Assembly (NCBI RefSeq): GCF_003337435.1
Contig: NZ_QPJS01000005.1
Location: 1-64,000 of the forward strand
DNA length: 64,000 bases
Direction: 5' to 3'
Source: Schleiferia thermophila
Lineage (GTDB): Bacteria > Bacteroidota > Bacteroidia > Flavobacteriales > Schleiferiaceae
This document shows, in pieces, positions 44,503 to 53,413 of this stretch (its first letter is position 1; the number at the start of each line of letters is the position of its first letter). Made by a program: the position numbers and the translations under genes. The notes beneath the pieces were generated by a model that did not search any database, was not told the origin of the DNA, and saw only the letters and a list, made by a program, of their open reading frames with translations.

Positions 44503-45627
44503 TTACAACGGCAAATATCCCTCCAGCAGTTCCAGTCTTCTGGCCCATGTGTTGTGCATAGCCTCTGAGATAGGTGCATTGGGTTCGTATGGTTTTTTTA
44601 AAAGAAAATACATCGCATCTCTCCAGCTTCTGGCATCTTCTGCTACAATCACATGAAGTGAATTTTTATCGACCAGGTCAGGCAGTGGAGTTGTAATTAC
44701 TGGTTTGTTACACGCCAGGTATTCATAGTATTTAGTTGGGAAAACTCCAGAAGTTTTTTCATTGATTAAATATGGAATGATTCCAATGTCGAGACTATTG
44801 ACTGCTTCATTCAGCTCGAAATACCCAATCCTGCCGGTGAATACTACATTCTTATACACATTTAGAGCCGTCTTAGTCGAGTTTTTAAAATTTCCAATAA
44901 ATACAAAGAATATTTCAGGACAAAGTCTGATCACCTCACTGAGCAATTGAAGGTCCACTGCTAGATCAGTGCCCATGTATCCGGCTATTCCTTTATATCC
45001 TTTGGCAAGGGATTTTATAGATTCCATTCCTGTAGTTGGGTAAAATCTTCCTGCATCCACACCTTGTGGCAGATATAGGATATCTTTTCGAATACTCATG
45101 TAATCCGATATGGTATTCACATTGTCTGCAGTGACCAGATCAGCTGTTTCAACTGCTTTTGCCTCCAAGTTTTTTGCTTTTACAGATAGCTCAGACATCT
45201 TTTGACGTCGGGCAAACAAATCAAGCCACTTAAATCCTCCCTTTTGAAAATATTTGAACATAAATCCATTGACATATCCAGAGTAAATCAAAGACTCCTC
45301 CGGCGGGAATGCTTTACTGCTTACAAGTTGATAATTGATGCAATCGCTCCACCAGGTATAATGAATTGGCAGGTAGAAATGATTTACAAAGTGAAAGTTT
45401 TCCGCTGTAGGATTGGCAAGCAATCCTTTTTCAATTTTTTGTCTGTTGACCCAATAGTCTTTAAACTTTTTCAATACATGTGGCAATGAATAATTGATCA
45501 ATCCATAGGGTTGGTGAATGTTAACCGCTTGAAACTTCCGGCTCAATCGGAAAATCAATTCGTGCTGCCTCTCCCAATTGTGATTCCAATGGACCGTAGG
45601 AAAAGCCGTTAAAAGATTGAATTTCAA
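44503..45627 (-). CDS. Glycosyltransferase, GT-B fold (GT4/GT1-like)
   Basis: The 374-residue product is GT-B-like. A loosely conserved N-terminal half (RQHELIFRLSRK, 19-30) is followed by a C-terminal UDP/GDP-sugar domain with IAGYMGTDLAVDL near 233-245 and the acidic Glu region SGVFPTKYYEYLACNKPVITTPLPDL near 302-327 (quoted as KYYEYLACNKPVITT). It probably transfers a sugar to a cell-surface or lipid acceptor. It abuts the upstream small gene by one base and lies among metabolic genes, apart from the main glycan cluster. Confidence 0.82.
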   Translation of the reverse strand: MKFNLLTAFPTVHWNHNWERQHELIFRLSRKFQAVNIHQPYGLINYSLPHVLKKFKDYWVNRQKIEKGLLANPTAENFHFVNHFYLPIHYTWWSDCINYQLVSSKAFPPEESLIYSGYVNGFMFKYFQKGGFKWLDLFARRQKMSELSVKAKNLEAKAVETADLVTADNVNTISDYMSIRKDILYLPQGVDAGRFYPTTGMESIKSLAKGYKGIAGYMGTDLAVDLQLLSEVIRLCPEIFFVFIGNFKNSTKTALNVYKNVVFTGRIGYFELNEAVNSLDIGIIPYLINEKTSGVFPTKYYEYLACNKPVITTPLPDLVDKNSLHVIVAEDARSWRDAMYFLLKKPYEPNAPISEAMHNTWARRLELLEGYLPL

Positions 45628-46026
45628 CTATTTTTTCTTTTTCTTTCTGTAAAGTACAAACACATGCATAGGAAAACCCTGAACATCTTGACTATATGCC
45701 GAATGCAGTATCCAGCCTTGTGAAGCAGCCGCATTTAACACCTCTGCTGCCGTTGTAAAGTTGGGTGAAATCAGCTGTCTCAACTCTGCCTTTGCAGTTG
45801 ATGCGGCAGAAATTTCTGCAATCAACCCCATGTTTTTCATATCGGTGAGCTTTCTGTCTACATCGGTCTGGGCTGTGTGAAGCTGCAGAGCCGTCCTCAA
45901 TACATCCGATTGGGGTGGCTCATAGACCGAAACAATGGCAAATTCCGGATTCTTTAGTGCTTTTTGTCCAAAAACCGGAATGGCAAGAAGTGCAAGAAGC
46001 ACCAGAGCAACTACATTTTTATTCAT
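45628..46026 (-). CDS. Hypothetical exported protein
   Basis: The 132-residue product from the ATG at 46026 has a signal peptide (MNKNVVALVLLALLAIPVFGQ). The rest, about 110 residues, includes AEVLNAAASQGWILHSAYSQ and a lysine-rich end (RKKKKK). The AEVLNxxxxQGW segment is seen in DUF4177-like small proteins, but here it would be exported. The longer start at 46056 would overlap the carbonic anhydrase gene. Ten bases downstream of it. Confidence 0.6.
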   Translation of the reverse strand: MNKNVVALVLLALLAIPVFGQKALKNPEFAIVSVYEPPQSDVLRTALQLHTAQTDVDRKLTDMKNMGLIAEISAASTAKAELRQLISPNFTTAAEVLNAAASQGWILHSAYSQDVQGFPMHVFVLYRKKKKK

Positions 46027-46036
46027 CCTAAAAAAT

Positions 46037-46549
46037 TTATTTAAACCATGAAGCATACATCACGTAATTGTTGGCGATTCTCATTATTTCACCTTCAAAG
46101 AGGGATTGATCGAGATCTTTAACTTTTTTTGCCGGTACACCCGCTAAGATACTACCGGAAGGAACTCTGGTACCTTCCAGCACTACAGCACCTGCTGCGA
46201 TGATACAGTTGCTTTCGATCACACAGCCATCCATCACAATAGCTCCCATACCTATAAGCACGTTGTCGAAAATGGTGCATCCATGAACTATGGCATTGTG
46301 ACCGATTGAAACATTGTTGCCAATATTGGTGGGTGCTTTTTGATAAGTGCAGTGAATGGTCGCATTGTCCTGCACATTTACTCTGTTTCCCATTTTGATG
46401 TAATGGACATCACCTCGTACCACAGCATTGAACCATACAGAACACTCGTTACCCATCACCACATCACCAACTACTACAGCGGTGTCAGCCAGAAAGCAGT
46501 TGCTTCCAAAGCGAGGTGACTTGCCATTAACAGATTTTACTATTGCCAT
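46037..46549 (-). CDS. Gamma carbonic anhydrase family protein
   Basis: The 170-residue left-handed beta-helix (hexapeptide repeat) protein has His residues in ATIHCTY (about 70-76) and NIGNNVSIGHNAIVHGC (about 82-98) in the CAM/YrdA arrangement. The family binds Zn or Fe and may hydrate CO2 or be a structural protein (PaaY/YrdA). First gene of the run down to pfkA, with a -7 box 24 bases upstream. Confidence 0.92.
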   Translation of the reverse strand: MAIVKSVNGKSPRFGSNCFLADTAVVVGDVVMGNECSVWFNAVVRGDVHYIKMGNRVNVQDNATIHCTYQKAPTNIGNNVSIGHNAIVHGCTIFDNVLIGMGAIVMDGCVIESNCIIAAGAVVLEGTRVPSGSILAGVPAKKVKDLDQSLFEGEIMRIANNYVMYASWFK

Positions 46550-46572
46550 TATAAAAGTGTGAAATCAGTGTA

Positions 46573-46580
46573 CAAAGGTA
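46573..46580 (-). promoter_or_regulatory. -7 promoter element of the carbonic anhydrase to pfkA run
   Basis: TACCTTTG on the minus strand, implied start near 46566 and a 17-base leader. A TTG lies about 23 bases upstream of it. This is one of the best promoters in the window. The divergent nfu promoter lies just beyond. Confidence 0.55.
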
Positions 46581-46613
46581 TTTTAGTACACTCTCAATCG
46601 AACCAATACCAGA

Positions 46614-46621
46614 TACTTTTG
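46614..46621 (+). promoter_or_regulatory. -7 promoter element of nfu
   Basis: TACTTTTG matches TAnnTTTG; implied start near 46628 and ATG at 46644. It is back to back with the minus-strand promoter of the carbonic anhydrase gene in a 94-base divergent interval. Confidence 0.45.
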
Positions 46622-46643
46622 TACTGATTTAAAGATTTGACTA

Positions 46644-47279
46644 ATGCAAACCAAAAAAATACCAGTAAGCGTCTATGCCGAAAGCACACCCAACCCCGCG
46701 GTAATGAAATTTGTAGCCAACAAAATGCTGGTAGAAGAAGGGGCTTATGAGTTTAAAAACATTGAAGAGGCTCAGATCTCACCTTTGGCCAGTCAGTTAT
46801 TTCATTTTCCATTTGTAAAAGAAGTATTTATCACTGCCAATTTTATCGCTATTGCCAAATACAACATCACAGACTGGAACGAAGTAGTTCAGGAAATCAG
46901 AGAGTTTATTTACCAATACCTGGCAGAAGGGAGGGCTGTAGTGCTTCCGGCAGCAAAATCATCCGATATAAATGAGCCGGATTCCGGTACACATAGTTCC
47001 TACAGCCTTTCCGGCATTGAACTGCCTGATCCGGACACATTAGATGAGGTTGAACGTCGCATCGTGGAGATCTTAGATGAATATGTAAAGCCAGCCGTCG
47101 AACAAGACGGCGGAAACATTGCCTTCGCAGGCTACAAGGATGGCATCGTGAAAGTTGTGCTTCGGGGCGCCTGTTCGGGGTGTCCATCATCTACACTGAC
47201 TCTCAAAAACGGGATTTTGTCGCTGCTACAGAGGTTGCTTCCTACTTTGGTCAAGGATGTAGAGGCAATTAATGGCTGA
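46644..47279 (+). CDS. NFU1-type iron-sulfur cluster carrier
   Basis: Transfers [4Fe-4S] clusters to client enzymes. The 211-residue product has an Nfu_N domain (about 8-90: ESTPNPAVMKFVANKML, LFHFPFVKEVFITANF), an acidic linker, and a NifU-like C-terminal domain (about 130-210) with GACSGCPSS providing the CxxC that bridges the cluster in a dimer, within the PAVEQDGGNI context. Plus-strand, starting an nfu-pgi/pmi-lipB group. Confidence 0.93.
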   Translation: MQTKKIPVSVYAESTPNPAVMKFVANKMLVEEGAYEFKNIEEAQISPLASQLFHFPFVKEVFITANFIAIAKYNITDWNEVVQEIREFIYQYLAEGRAVVLPAAKSSDINEPDSGTHSSYSLSGIELPDPDTLDEVERRIVEILDEYVKPAVEQDGGNIAFAGYKDGIVKVVLRGACSGCPSSTLTLKNGILSLLQRLLPTLVKDVEAING

Positions 47280-47351
47280 TTCCTGAAGCATTCACCATGG
47301 GATATTGTATTTGTCTCTAATTTCGCCACATGTTAAAAAATACCTTTTAAA

Positions 47352-48338
47352 ATGCTAACTCTGATTGAAAATTTTCCCAAACATCTGGTAGATGCAATGA
47401 TCACTGCGAAGAAGGCCTCGTTCAAGCAGTCCAATAGAGCAATAAAGAATGTGATCATTACCGGATTAGGAGGCAGCGGAATTGGTGCCTCTATGGTGCA
47501 AGACCTCCTGTCGCCTCATGCTGAAATTCCCATCATCGTCAATAAAGATTACCACCTGCCGGCTTTTGCTGACGAAAATACTCTGGTTATTGCCTGCAGC
47601 TACAGCGGTGAAACTGAAGAAACCCTCGCTGCACTGGCAGAAGCCGAAGAGCACAGCTGCGAAATCGCCATTATCACATCCGGTGGCACACTCCTCCAAA
47701 TGGCCAAAAGCAAAAACTACAATTACCTGCAGATGCCAGAGGGCAACCCTCCGCGATCTATGATTGGATACAGCCTGGTATATCAGCTCTACATGCTGGC
47801 ATATTACGGAATTTCCAGGCTGGCCTTGGATAACGATATCATACTCAGCTCCAATTATCTCCTCGAATTCAGGGAAAAAATCCAATCACAAGCTAGATAC
47901 ATAGCTGTGAGACTGCATAAAAAAATACCGGCTGTATATGCCTGCAGCGGATTCGGAAGTCTGGCAGAGCGGTTCAGACAACAACTCAATGAAAATTCAA
48001 AAATGCTTGCATGGAACGGAACGGTTCCCGAAATGAACCACAACGAACTGGTCGGATGGAAAGGCGGGGACGAACACTTTGCAGCCATATTCATCCATAC
48101 CCCCTTTGACGACAACAGAAACGCCAAAAGGACAGAAATAAGCTCAAACATCATCCAGAACTTTACCTCTGGAGTTTTTCACATCCACTCCGAAGGCGAA
48201 ACTCCACTGAGAGCTTTCTTTTACCTCATCCATATTACAGATTGGATTTCGTATTATCTAAGCGAGTTGAACGGGGTAGATGTAATGGATATATCAGCCA
48301 TAAACCAACTAAAAGGTGAATTAGCCAATTTCAATTGA
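47352..48338 (+). CDS. Bifunctional phosphoglucose/phosphomannose isomerase
   Basis: The 328-residue SIS-domain protein has ITGLGGSGIGASMV (about 36-49), CSYSGETEET (about 79-88, Ser/Thr sugar-phosphate contacts) and MNHNELVGW (about 226-234). These are the marks of the PGI/PMI family of archaea and Bacteroidota. It interconverts glucose-6-P, fructose-6-P and mannose-6-P, supplying both glycolysis and sugar nucleotides. It overlaps lipB by four bases. Confidence 0.9.
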   Translation: MLTLIENFPKHLVDAMITAKKASFKQSNRAIKNVIITGLGGSGIGASMVQDLLSPHAEIPIIVNKDYHLPAFADENTLVIACSYSGETEETLAALAEAEEHSCEIAIITSGGTLLQMAKSKNYNYLQMPEGNPPRSMIGYSLVYQLYMLAYYGISRLALDNDIILSSNYLLEFREKIQSQARYIAVRLHKKIPAVYACSGFGSLAERFRQQLNENSKMLAWNGTVPEMNHNELVGWKGGDEHFAAIFIHTPFDDNRNAKRTEISSNIIQNFTSGVFHIHSEGETPLRAFFYLIHITDWISYYLSELNGVDVMDISAINQLKGELANFN

Positions 48339-49054
48339 CAGAGCTACAAAGCACAAGGCGAAAAGTTAAAATTCTTCGCCGGGGACTCACCGAATATGCC
48401 ACTGCCTGGGCAGAGCAAGAGGCTTTGTTCAAGGTCGTAGAACAAGGCAAACTGCTCCGTCGAAAGGGTCAAACAGACTTCTTTCCGGTCAACTATCTCA
48501 TTACCGTAGAGCATCCACCGGTGTACACCCTAGGTAAAAGTGCCAATTCAGGCAATCTGATTTATCCAGAGGAATTCTACACAAGCAAAGGTGCACAAAT
48601 ATTTCACATCAACAGAGGCGGTGATGTCACCTTTCACGGACATGGACAGCTTGTCGTCTATCCGATTTTTGACCTCGACCAATTCTTTACCGACATTCAC
48701 CGCTACTTGCGATATCTGGAAGAAGCCGTCATCAATACCCTGGCAGATTATGGGGTTCAAGGTGAAAGGTCACCGGGTGAAACCGGTGTATGGCTCGACC
48801 CGAAAGGAAAAAATCCAAGAAAAATCTGCGCTATGGGTGTGAGAGCAGCCCGATGGATTACCATGCACGGTCTGGCTCTTAATGTTAACACGGATTTGAG
48901 TTGGTTTGACTATATAATTCCCTGTGGAATCAAAGGAAAAAGCGTCACCTCTATGGCCAAGGAAACCAATCAATATATTCCATTAACTGAAATTGAAGAA
49001 AAACTCCTCAAACATCTAAAAAACCTCTTTGAATTTGAGGAGATTTCAGACTAA
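48335..49054 (+). CDS. lipB: Octanoyl-(acyl carrier protein) transferase
   Basis: Transfers octanoyl from ACP to lipoyl domains. The 239-residue product has GGDVTFHGHGQLVVYPI (about 89-105), the KIC-AMGVRA region and FDYIIPCGIKGKSVTSM with the catalytic Cys in PCGI (about 192). No ATG precedes the conserved region; the TTG at 48335 overlapping the upstream stop (TTGA) is the likely start. No lipA is visible here. Its stop overlaps that of the convergent HupE-like gene. Confidence 0.94.
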   Translation: MTELQSTRRKVKILRRGLTEYATAWAEQEALFKVVEQGKLLRRKGQTDFFPVNYLITVEHPPVYTLGKSANSGNLIYPEEFYTSKGAQIFHINRGGDVTFHGHGQLVVYPIFDLDQFFTDIHRYLRYLEEAVINTLADYGVQGERSPGETGVWLDPKGKNPRKICAMGVRAARWITMHGLALNVNTDLSWFDYIIPCGIKGKSVTSMAKETNQYIPLTEIEEKLLKHLKNLFEFEEISD

Positions 49055-49623
49055 AACGGTGCATTTTCCAATGCAAGCCAGAGTGCCAATGAAAACCCTC
49101 CTCCTGATACAAAAATCAACCAATCCCTGTGTTTATAATTTAGTAAATTCTGAACCAATAACGATATTCCCAGTATAAAAGCCACAACCACTAGTTGCCC
49201 CCACTCAATACCAAGATTAAAAGGAATCAAAGCAGACCAAAAAGAATCCGTTGATTCTGTAAGCATCGAGTAGTAATTGGAAAAACCAAAACCATGGATT
49301 AAACCAAAGAAAAAGGAAGTCCATCGAGCAAGCTTTGCTGACTTTTTTTCAAGTGCTACAAGATTACTTACTGCCGTAATTACAATAGTAATTGGTATAA
49401 AAAATTCTATCCAAACTTTTGAAGGCTGATACAACTGCAATGCTGAGACAATTAAGGTAAGTGAATGCCCTATGGTAAAAAGGGTAACAACGATCAGTAT
49501 GTTTAGCAACTCCCTGGGCTGATACCTGACTATCAGCACTAAAAGAAATAGAATATGGTCTAATGCAGCCAGGTCTGTTATATGTCCATACCCCAACCAA
49601 AAATATACTGAAAAATTTTCCAT
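49051..49623 (-). CDS. HupE/UreJ family membrane protein
   Basis: The 190-residue product with about six helices has WLGYGHITDLAALDHILFLL (quoted from residue 9) and FFFGLIHGFGFSNYY near 110. These His/Asp motifs are HupE/UreJ hallmarks, as in nickel or cobalt entry or other envelope functions. In Bacteroidota these usually pair with a DUF6702 protein, as here (2 bases away), with no hydrogenase or urease genes in view. Substrate unknown. Confidence 0.85.
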   Translation of the reverse strand: MENFSVYFWLGYGHITDLAALDHILFLLVLIVRYQPRELLNILIVVTLFTIGHSLTLIVSALQLYQPSKVWIEFFIPITIVITAVSNLVALEKKSAKLARWTSFFFGLIHGFGFSNYYSMLTESTDSFWSALIPFNLGIEWGQLVVVAFILGISLLVQNLLNYKHRDWLIFVSGGGFSLALWLALENAPF

Positions 49624-49625
49624 TT

Positions 49626-50072
49626 TCAGAATGTATGCGTTTTTCTATTTCGATAAAAAATGACAGTATTTGTTTTTGCTTGCCTCTTCAAGTAGACAAT
49701 ATTTATCTGATTGGCAAATTCAGATAAAAATATGGTATTTGTCACTGTTAACTTCTGGTTCTCTTCAAAGTGAAATTCGGAAGTGACAACAACAGATTCC
49801 CCCTGGTCTGTCACATTTTTAAAATGTATTTTCACATCATTATCATTCGAAGAAATTTTAAAGTTTTCCCTGAAATATTCAAAGACCTTTTCCTTTATAT
49901 TAACACTCAAATCATCCAATGAAACATCCAAAACCTTTTCCAGGTCATCCTTAAACACTTTTATTTCCAAAACAGCCTTATCTCCATAAATCGAAATTGT
50001 GGAAACACTCATATAAAAATCGTGTGCTATACCAATAAATGCAACTTTTAAAAAGATAAATATTAAGGACAT
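49626..50072 (-). CDS. DUF6702 family protein
   Basis: The 148-residue product has a short hydrophobic N-terminus (MSLIFIFLKVAFIGIAHDFY) and a beta-rich soluble part with MSVSTISIYGDKAVLEIKVF near 21-40. The HDFYxS opening and the following strands match the small family found upstream of HupE/UreJ genes in Bacteroidota. Probably periplasmic; function unknown. It overlaps the next gene by ten bases. Confidence 0.7.
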   Translation of the reverse strand: MSLIFIFLKVAFIGIAHDFYMSVSTISIYGDKAVLEIKVFKDDLEKVLDVSLDDLSVNIKEKVFEYFRENFKISSNDNDVKIHFKNVTDQGESVVVTSEFHFEENQKLTVTNTIFLSEFANQINIVYLKRQAKTNTVIFYRNRKTHTF

Positions 50073-50452
50073 CGTACACTGGTAGTTTTAGTTGTATCCA
50101 TGTAAATAATAATTGCCTCCTCTACACAATTACGAACGACGAAATATACCTTATCAACCCCTTTGGATTCGAACAAATATTCCGGACAGTCAACGCCTCT
50201 AATCCTACTTTCGCTGAAGAGAACTTTTGACACACCAAGTAGACTATCAACATCCAACAACCCCTTCATTTCTAGCCTGTTTACCTGACATAAAGCAAAC
50301 TCGGACCAGGTAAAGCTTTTTCGACGAAGGTTATCCACTACTCTGTCCTGCGGAAAGTAGGTACACGAAATATTTCTTCCACCAAATAAAAAATTTACAA
50401 GAAAGACGCCTAAAATGACACCTGAAAGGTAAAGGATGATTTTCTTTGCCAT
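50063..50452 (-). CDS. Hypothetical membrane-anchored protein
   Basis: The 129-residue product has an N-terminal anchor (about 6-23, LYLSGVILGVFLVNFLFGG) and a mixed soluble domain with four Cys (SCTYFP, ALCQV, VDCPEY, RNCVEE). I do not recognise it beyond its resemblance to small Bacteroidota proteins starting with a helix and an FFGxRNxSC-like turn. First in the group with the DUF6702 and HupE-like genes, divergent from the sensor kinase. Confidence 0.6.
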   Translation of the reverse strand: MAKKIILYLSGVILGVFLVNFLFGGRNISCTYFPQDRVVDNLRRKSFTWSEFALCQVNRLEMKGLLDVDSLLGVSKVLFSESRIRGVDCPEYLFESKGVDKVYFVVRNCVEEAIIIYMDTTKTTSVRCP

Positions 50453-50462
50453 AAGTACATGG

Positions 50463-50470
50463 CAAAAATA
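50463..50470 (-). promoter_or_regulatory. Possible -7 element for the minus-strand HupE group
   Basis: TATTTTTG on the minus strand, with start near 50456, close to the ATG at 50452. Only moderate support in AT-rich DNA. Confidence 0.3.
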
Positions 50471-50491
50471 CTTTCATCCATTGATAAAACG

Positions 50492-53401
50492 ATGAGAAAC
50501 CCACTAGTGTCGCTTTTTATTTCCATCGTTTTGAACCTGACAGCCATCGGTCAGAGTCAGCAAATTCCTGCTCCCGATATATTCACTCAAGAAATCAGCG
50601 TATTTAGTGGTTCGTTCAATACGCCTATCTATTCCATTAATACGGATTCCTTGGGTTTTATCTATCTATCAACTGACCGGGGAATGTTTAGATATAATGG
50701 AATTAATTTTCAAAAGATCAATGATGGTGAATTGCTAGACCCTTCATTTAATTCCATTACATTTTTAAGTGACAAAAGGGTTATGGCGATTAATTTTTAT
50801 GAAGGAGTTTTTGAGGTAATAAATAATACATTTTTTAAAAAAGATATACTTGGCATTAAAAGCAATAAATATACTTTCCTGGATTTGGCTGAAAAAGATG
50901 GAAAAATATACTTACTTACGGATAAAGCACTATTTATTTTAAATAGAAATTTTGATATTCTTCACAGAATTGATCCAGACACAAAAGATGAGACTGTAAA
51001 AGAATTTTCTCAATTGCATATCCACAAAAAATCTGTATTTATTACAACTTCTGGAAAATACTTATATAAAATTAATCCTGATGGAAATTTTTTAACATAC
51101 GAATTGCCATATTATTGCAAATGGATAATTACCTCAGATCAAGAAAATATTTATATTAAGTGCAGAGATTTGAATTCCCCTGTTTACATATTTAAAAACA
51201 ATGTACTTCAAAATTATTTTGAAGTTTTTCAAAACAGTGAAATCACTACATTTAAAATGAATAAAATTGGAAGTGAATTCTTCTTTTGTTCATCCTCAGG
51301 TCTCTTTTCATATCATCCAAAGAAGGGTATTTTTAAACAGATAATAAAGGATAAGAAAATCAGCGATATAATGATAGATAGAGTAGGAAACTACTGGGCC
51401 ACATCTTTAGATGGAAAGCTGATTACATGGAAGACAGAGGACAAGAAAAAATTCACCCTTCCAATTAACGATGAATTTGCATTTACCACAAAATTAGACC
51501 GAAATAAGTTTATAAGTGCATCCAGTCAAAATAGATTTTACAAAATAGATTTTAAGAACAATCTATTTCATTACCTGGGCAGGTTTGGCGTAGATGACAT
51601 AAAGTTTCTACACTACACGAAAGACGACGATCATGTGTACTTTAAATATGGAAAAATTGATTTGAAATCCCAATCGTATACATTTATGTATCTGGGAAAT
51701 GACATGATTACAACACCACTCGGAGAAAAAGTTTTTTTATTAAACAATCGAGTGTATTACCAGCCAGCGGGAAAAGATTGTATGGCACTCAATCAAAAGA
51801 AAAAATTTATCGAATGTCTTACACTTCTACATGAGTCCAGAGCAAAAAGAGCCGTTTGGTTGGATAGTTCTATATATATCTTATCACTGGATGGACTATT
51901 AAAATACAAAAGAGATACTTTGGTAGAAGTAACCGATAAATCCACAGGCAAAAGAATCAAAGGTGTTGACCTAATAGCAGACTCAGAAAATAAATATTGG
52001 GTAGCAACTAATCATTCGACTATCGATGTATATTATCTGGATTTTCATAAAAAAACTTTTGATTTGAAGTATATTTTTCCGGAAAACAATTCCATTGTAA
52101 AACTAAAATATTACAAACCCTATGTTCTTGTCATCTTTAGAAACGGGGCATTGCTGATTGACCAAAAATCGTATGAAATATTCGATGTATCGAGTATTTT
52201 AAGCGCTTCAGATATGCAAGTGAGTGATGTGGAAATAGAAGACGATTTCATTTACTTTTTCTTCAGTAATAAAATTATTGTTAGTCCGATCAAGTCAGAC
52301 AAAAAGATTTTATCCAAAATATTTGTAACAGGCATTTCAGACCTTAAGGCAAAAAAATATAATTTAAATTCACCTTCTGTAAAACTCAAAAACAACAGTT
52401 TCTTCGTAGAGTTTGACTATTTATGTCTAGGTGAATCTGCTGGCATTCGTATAGCTTACCGCATAAAGGATATTGATACAAACTGGAATTTTATCATTGC
52501 AGATGCCAACAAAATCTTTTTTCCCTACATGGAGTCAGGGGATCATTTATTGGAGTTGAGCGTTGTTGACCAAACGGGAAAAATCATTTCAAACCTGGCA
52601 AGCATAAGCGTATCCGTTCCGAAACCTTTTTATTATTCGACGTATTTCTTTGTAGTTATGCTGATATTGATGGTCATGGCATCAGCTCTCATTATTTACT
52701 TCAATGAGCAAAAATCCAGGAAAAAAGAATTATTGAATAGTCAAATTAGAATTTCAAAACTCACAGCATTAAGGTCCCGGATGAATCCACATTTTGTCTA
52801 CAATATTCTCAATTCCATACAAAGTCTGATCTACATTGGAGACAAACGTTCAGCTAGCAGTTATTTGACAAAATTTTCAGAATTGATGCGTAAGGTGCTA
52901 GACTTATCGGAAAACGAAAATATTTCACTCGTTGAAGAGCTGAATGTCATTGAGTTATATCTTGAGCTCGAAAAGCTTCGACTTGGTGAGGACTTTAAAT
53001 ACAGCATAGAAGTTGACAATGAACTTAAATATTTAAATCCTGAAATTCCCGGATTTTTCATACAGCCTTTTGTTGAAAACTCGATAAAACACGGGCTTAT
53101 GCACAAAAGAGATGAAAAAAGACTCCTGATCAAAGTAGAAAAGGGTACCAACAACGACATTCGCATCATAGTAGACGACAATGGGATTGGACGAAAAAAA
53201 GCTGAAGAAATCAATGCCCGGAGAAATGTAAAAAAGTCATCATTTGCACTGGAAGCTATCCGAAATAGAATACAATTAATAAATTCGCGTCTTAAACGAA
53301 AGATTGTGTTACAGATATTTGATAAGGTTGACCTGAATAACCAGCCCTCCGGCACTACTGTAATCTTAAGTATACCAATCGAATTTGACCTTGAATCCTG
53401 A
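50492..53401 (+). CDS. Sensor histidine kinase with periplasmic propeller and LytS-type kinase domain
   Basis: A 969-residue sensor. It has a signal peptide (MRNPLVSLFISIVLNLTAIG), a long extracytoplasmic part likely made of beta-propeller repeats (IYSINTDSLGFIYLSTDRGMF in the first; similar SLGxIYxST units), a Y_Y_Y-like domain (about 620-700), and one transmembrane helix (about 717-737). A His_kinase (PF06580) domain follows with MNPHFVYN (His767) and an HATPase part (FFIQPFVENSIKHGL, VDDNGIG). The ATG at 50459, 11 codons upstream, is an alternative. It forms a pair with the LytTR regulator 12 bases downstream. The ligand is unknown; the gene is markedly AT-rich. Confidence 0.85.
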   Translation: MRNPLVSLFISIVLNLTAIGQSQQIPAPDIFTQEISVFSGSFNTPIYSINTDSLGFIYLSTDRGMFRYNGINFQKINDGELLDPSFNSITFLSDKRVMAINFYEGVFEVINNTFFKKDILGIKSNKYTFLDLAEKDGKIYLLTDKALFILNRNFDILHRIDPDTKDETVKEFSQLHIHKKSVFITTSGKYLYKINPDGNFLTYELPYYCKWIITSDQENIYIKCRDLNSPVYIFKNNVLQNYFEVFQNSEITTFKMNKIGSEFFFCSSSGLFSYHPKKGIFKQIIKDKKISDIMIDRVGNYWATSLDGKLITWKTEDKKKFTLPINDEFAFTTKLDRNKFISASSQNRFYKIDFKNNLFHYLGRFGVDDIKFLHYTKDDDHVYFKYGKIDLKSQSYTFMYLGNDMITTPLGEKVFLLNNRVYYQPAGKDCMALNQKKKFIECLTLLHESRAKRAVWLDSSIYILSLDGLLKYKRDTLVEVTDKSTGKRIKGVDLIADSENKYWVATNHSTIDVYYLDFHKKTFDLKYIFPENNSIVKLKYYKPYVLVIFRNGALLIDQKSYEIFDVSSILSASDMQVSDVEIEDDFIYFFFSNKIIVSPIKSDKKILSKIFVTGISDLKAKKYNLNSPSVKLKNNSFFVEFDYLCLGESAGIRIAYRIKDIDTNWNFIIADANKIFFPYMESGDHLLELSVVDQTGKIISNLASISVSVPKPFYYSTYFFVVMLILMVMASALIIYFNEQKSRKKELLNSQIRISKLTALRSRMNPHFVYNILNSIQSLIYIGDKRSASSYLTKFSELMRKVLDLSENENISLVEELNVIELYLELEKLRLGEDFKYSIEVDNELKYLNPEIPGFFIQPFVENSIKHGLMHKRDEKRLLIKVEKGTNNDIRIIVDDNGIGRKKAEEINARRNVKKSSFALEAIRNRIQLINSRLKRKIVLQIFDKVDLNNQPSGTTVILSIPIEFDLES

Positions 53402-53413
53402 AAACGAATCTCT

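Noticed and set aside
49051-50452. Possible hydrogenase or urease accessory group (HupE/UreJ)
   Set aside because: No hydrogenase, urease or metal-centre assembly gene is present in the window, and the HupE-DUF6702 pair alone is common in Bacteroidota.
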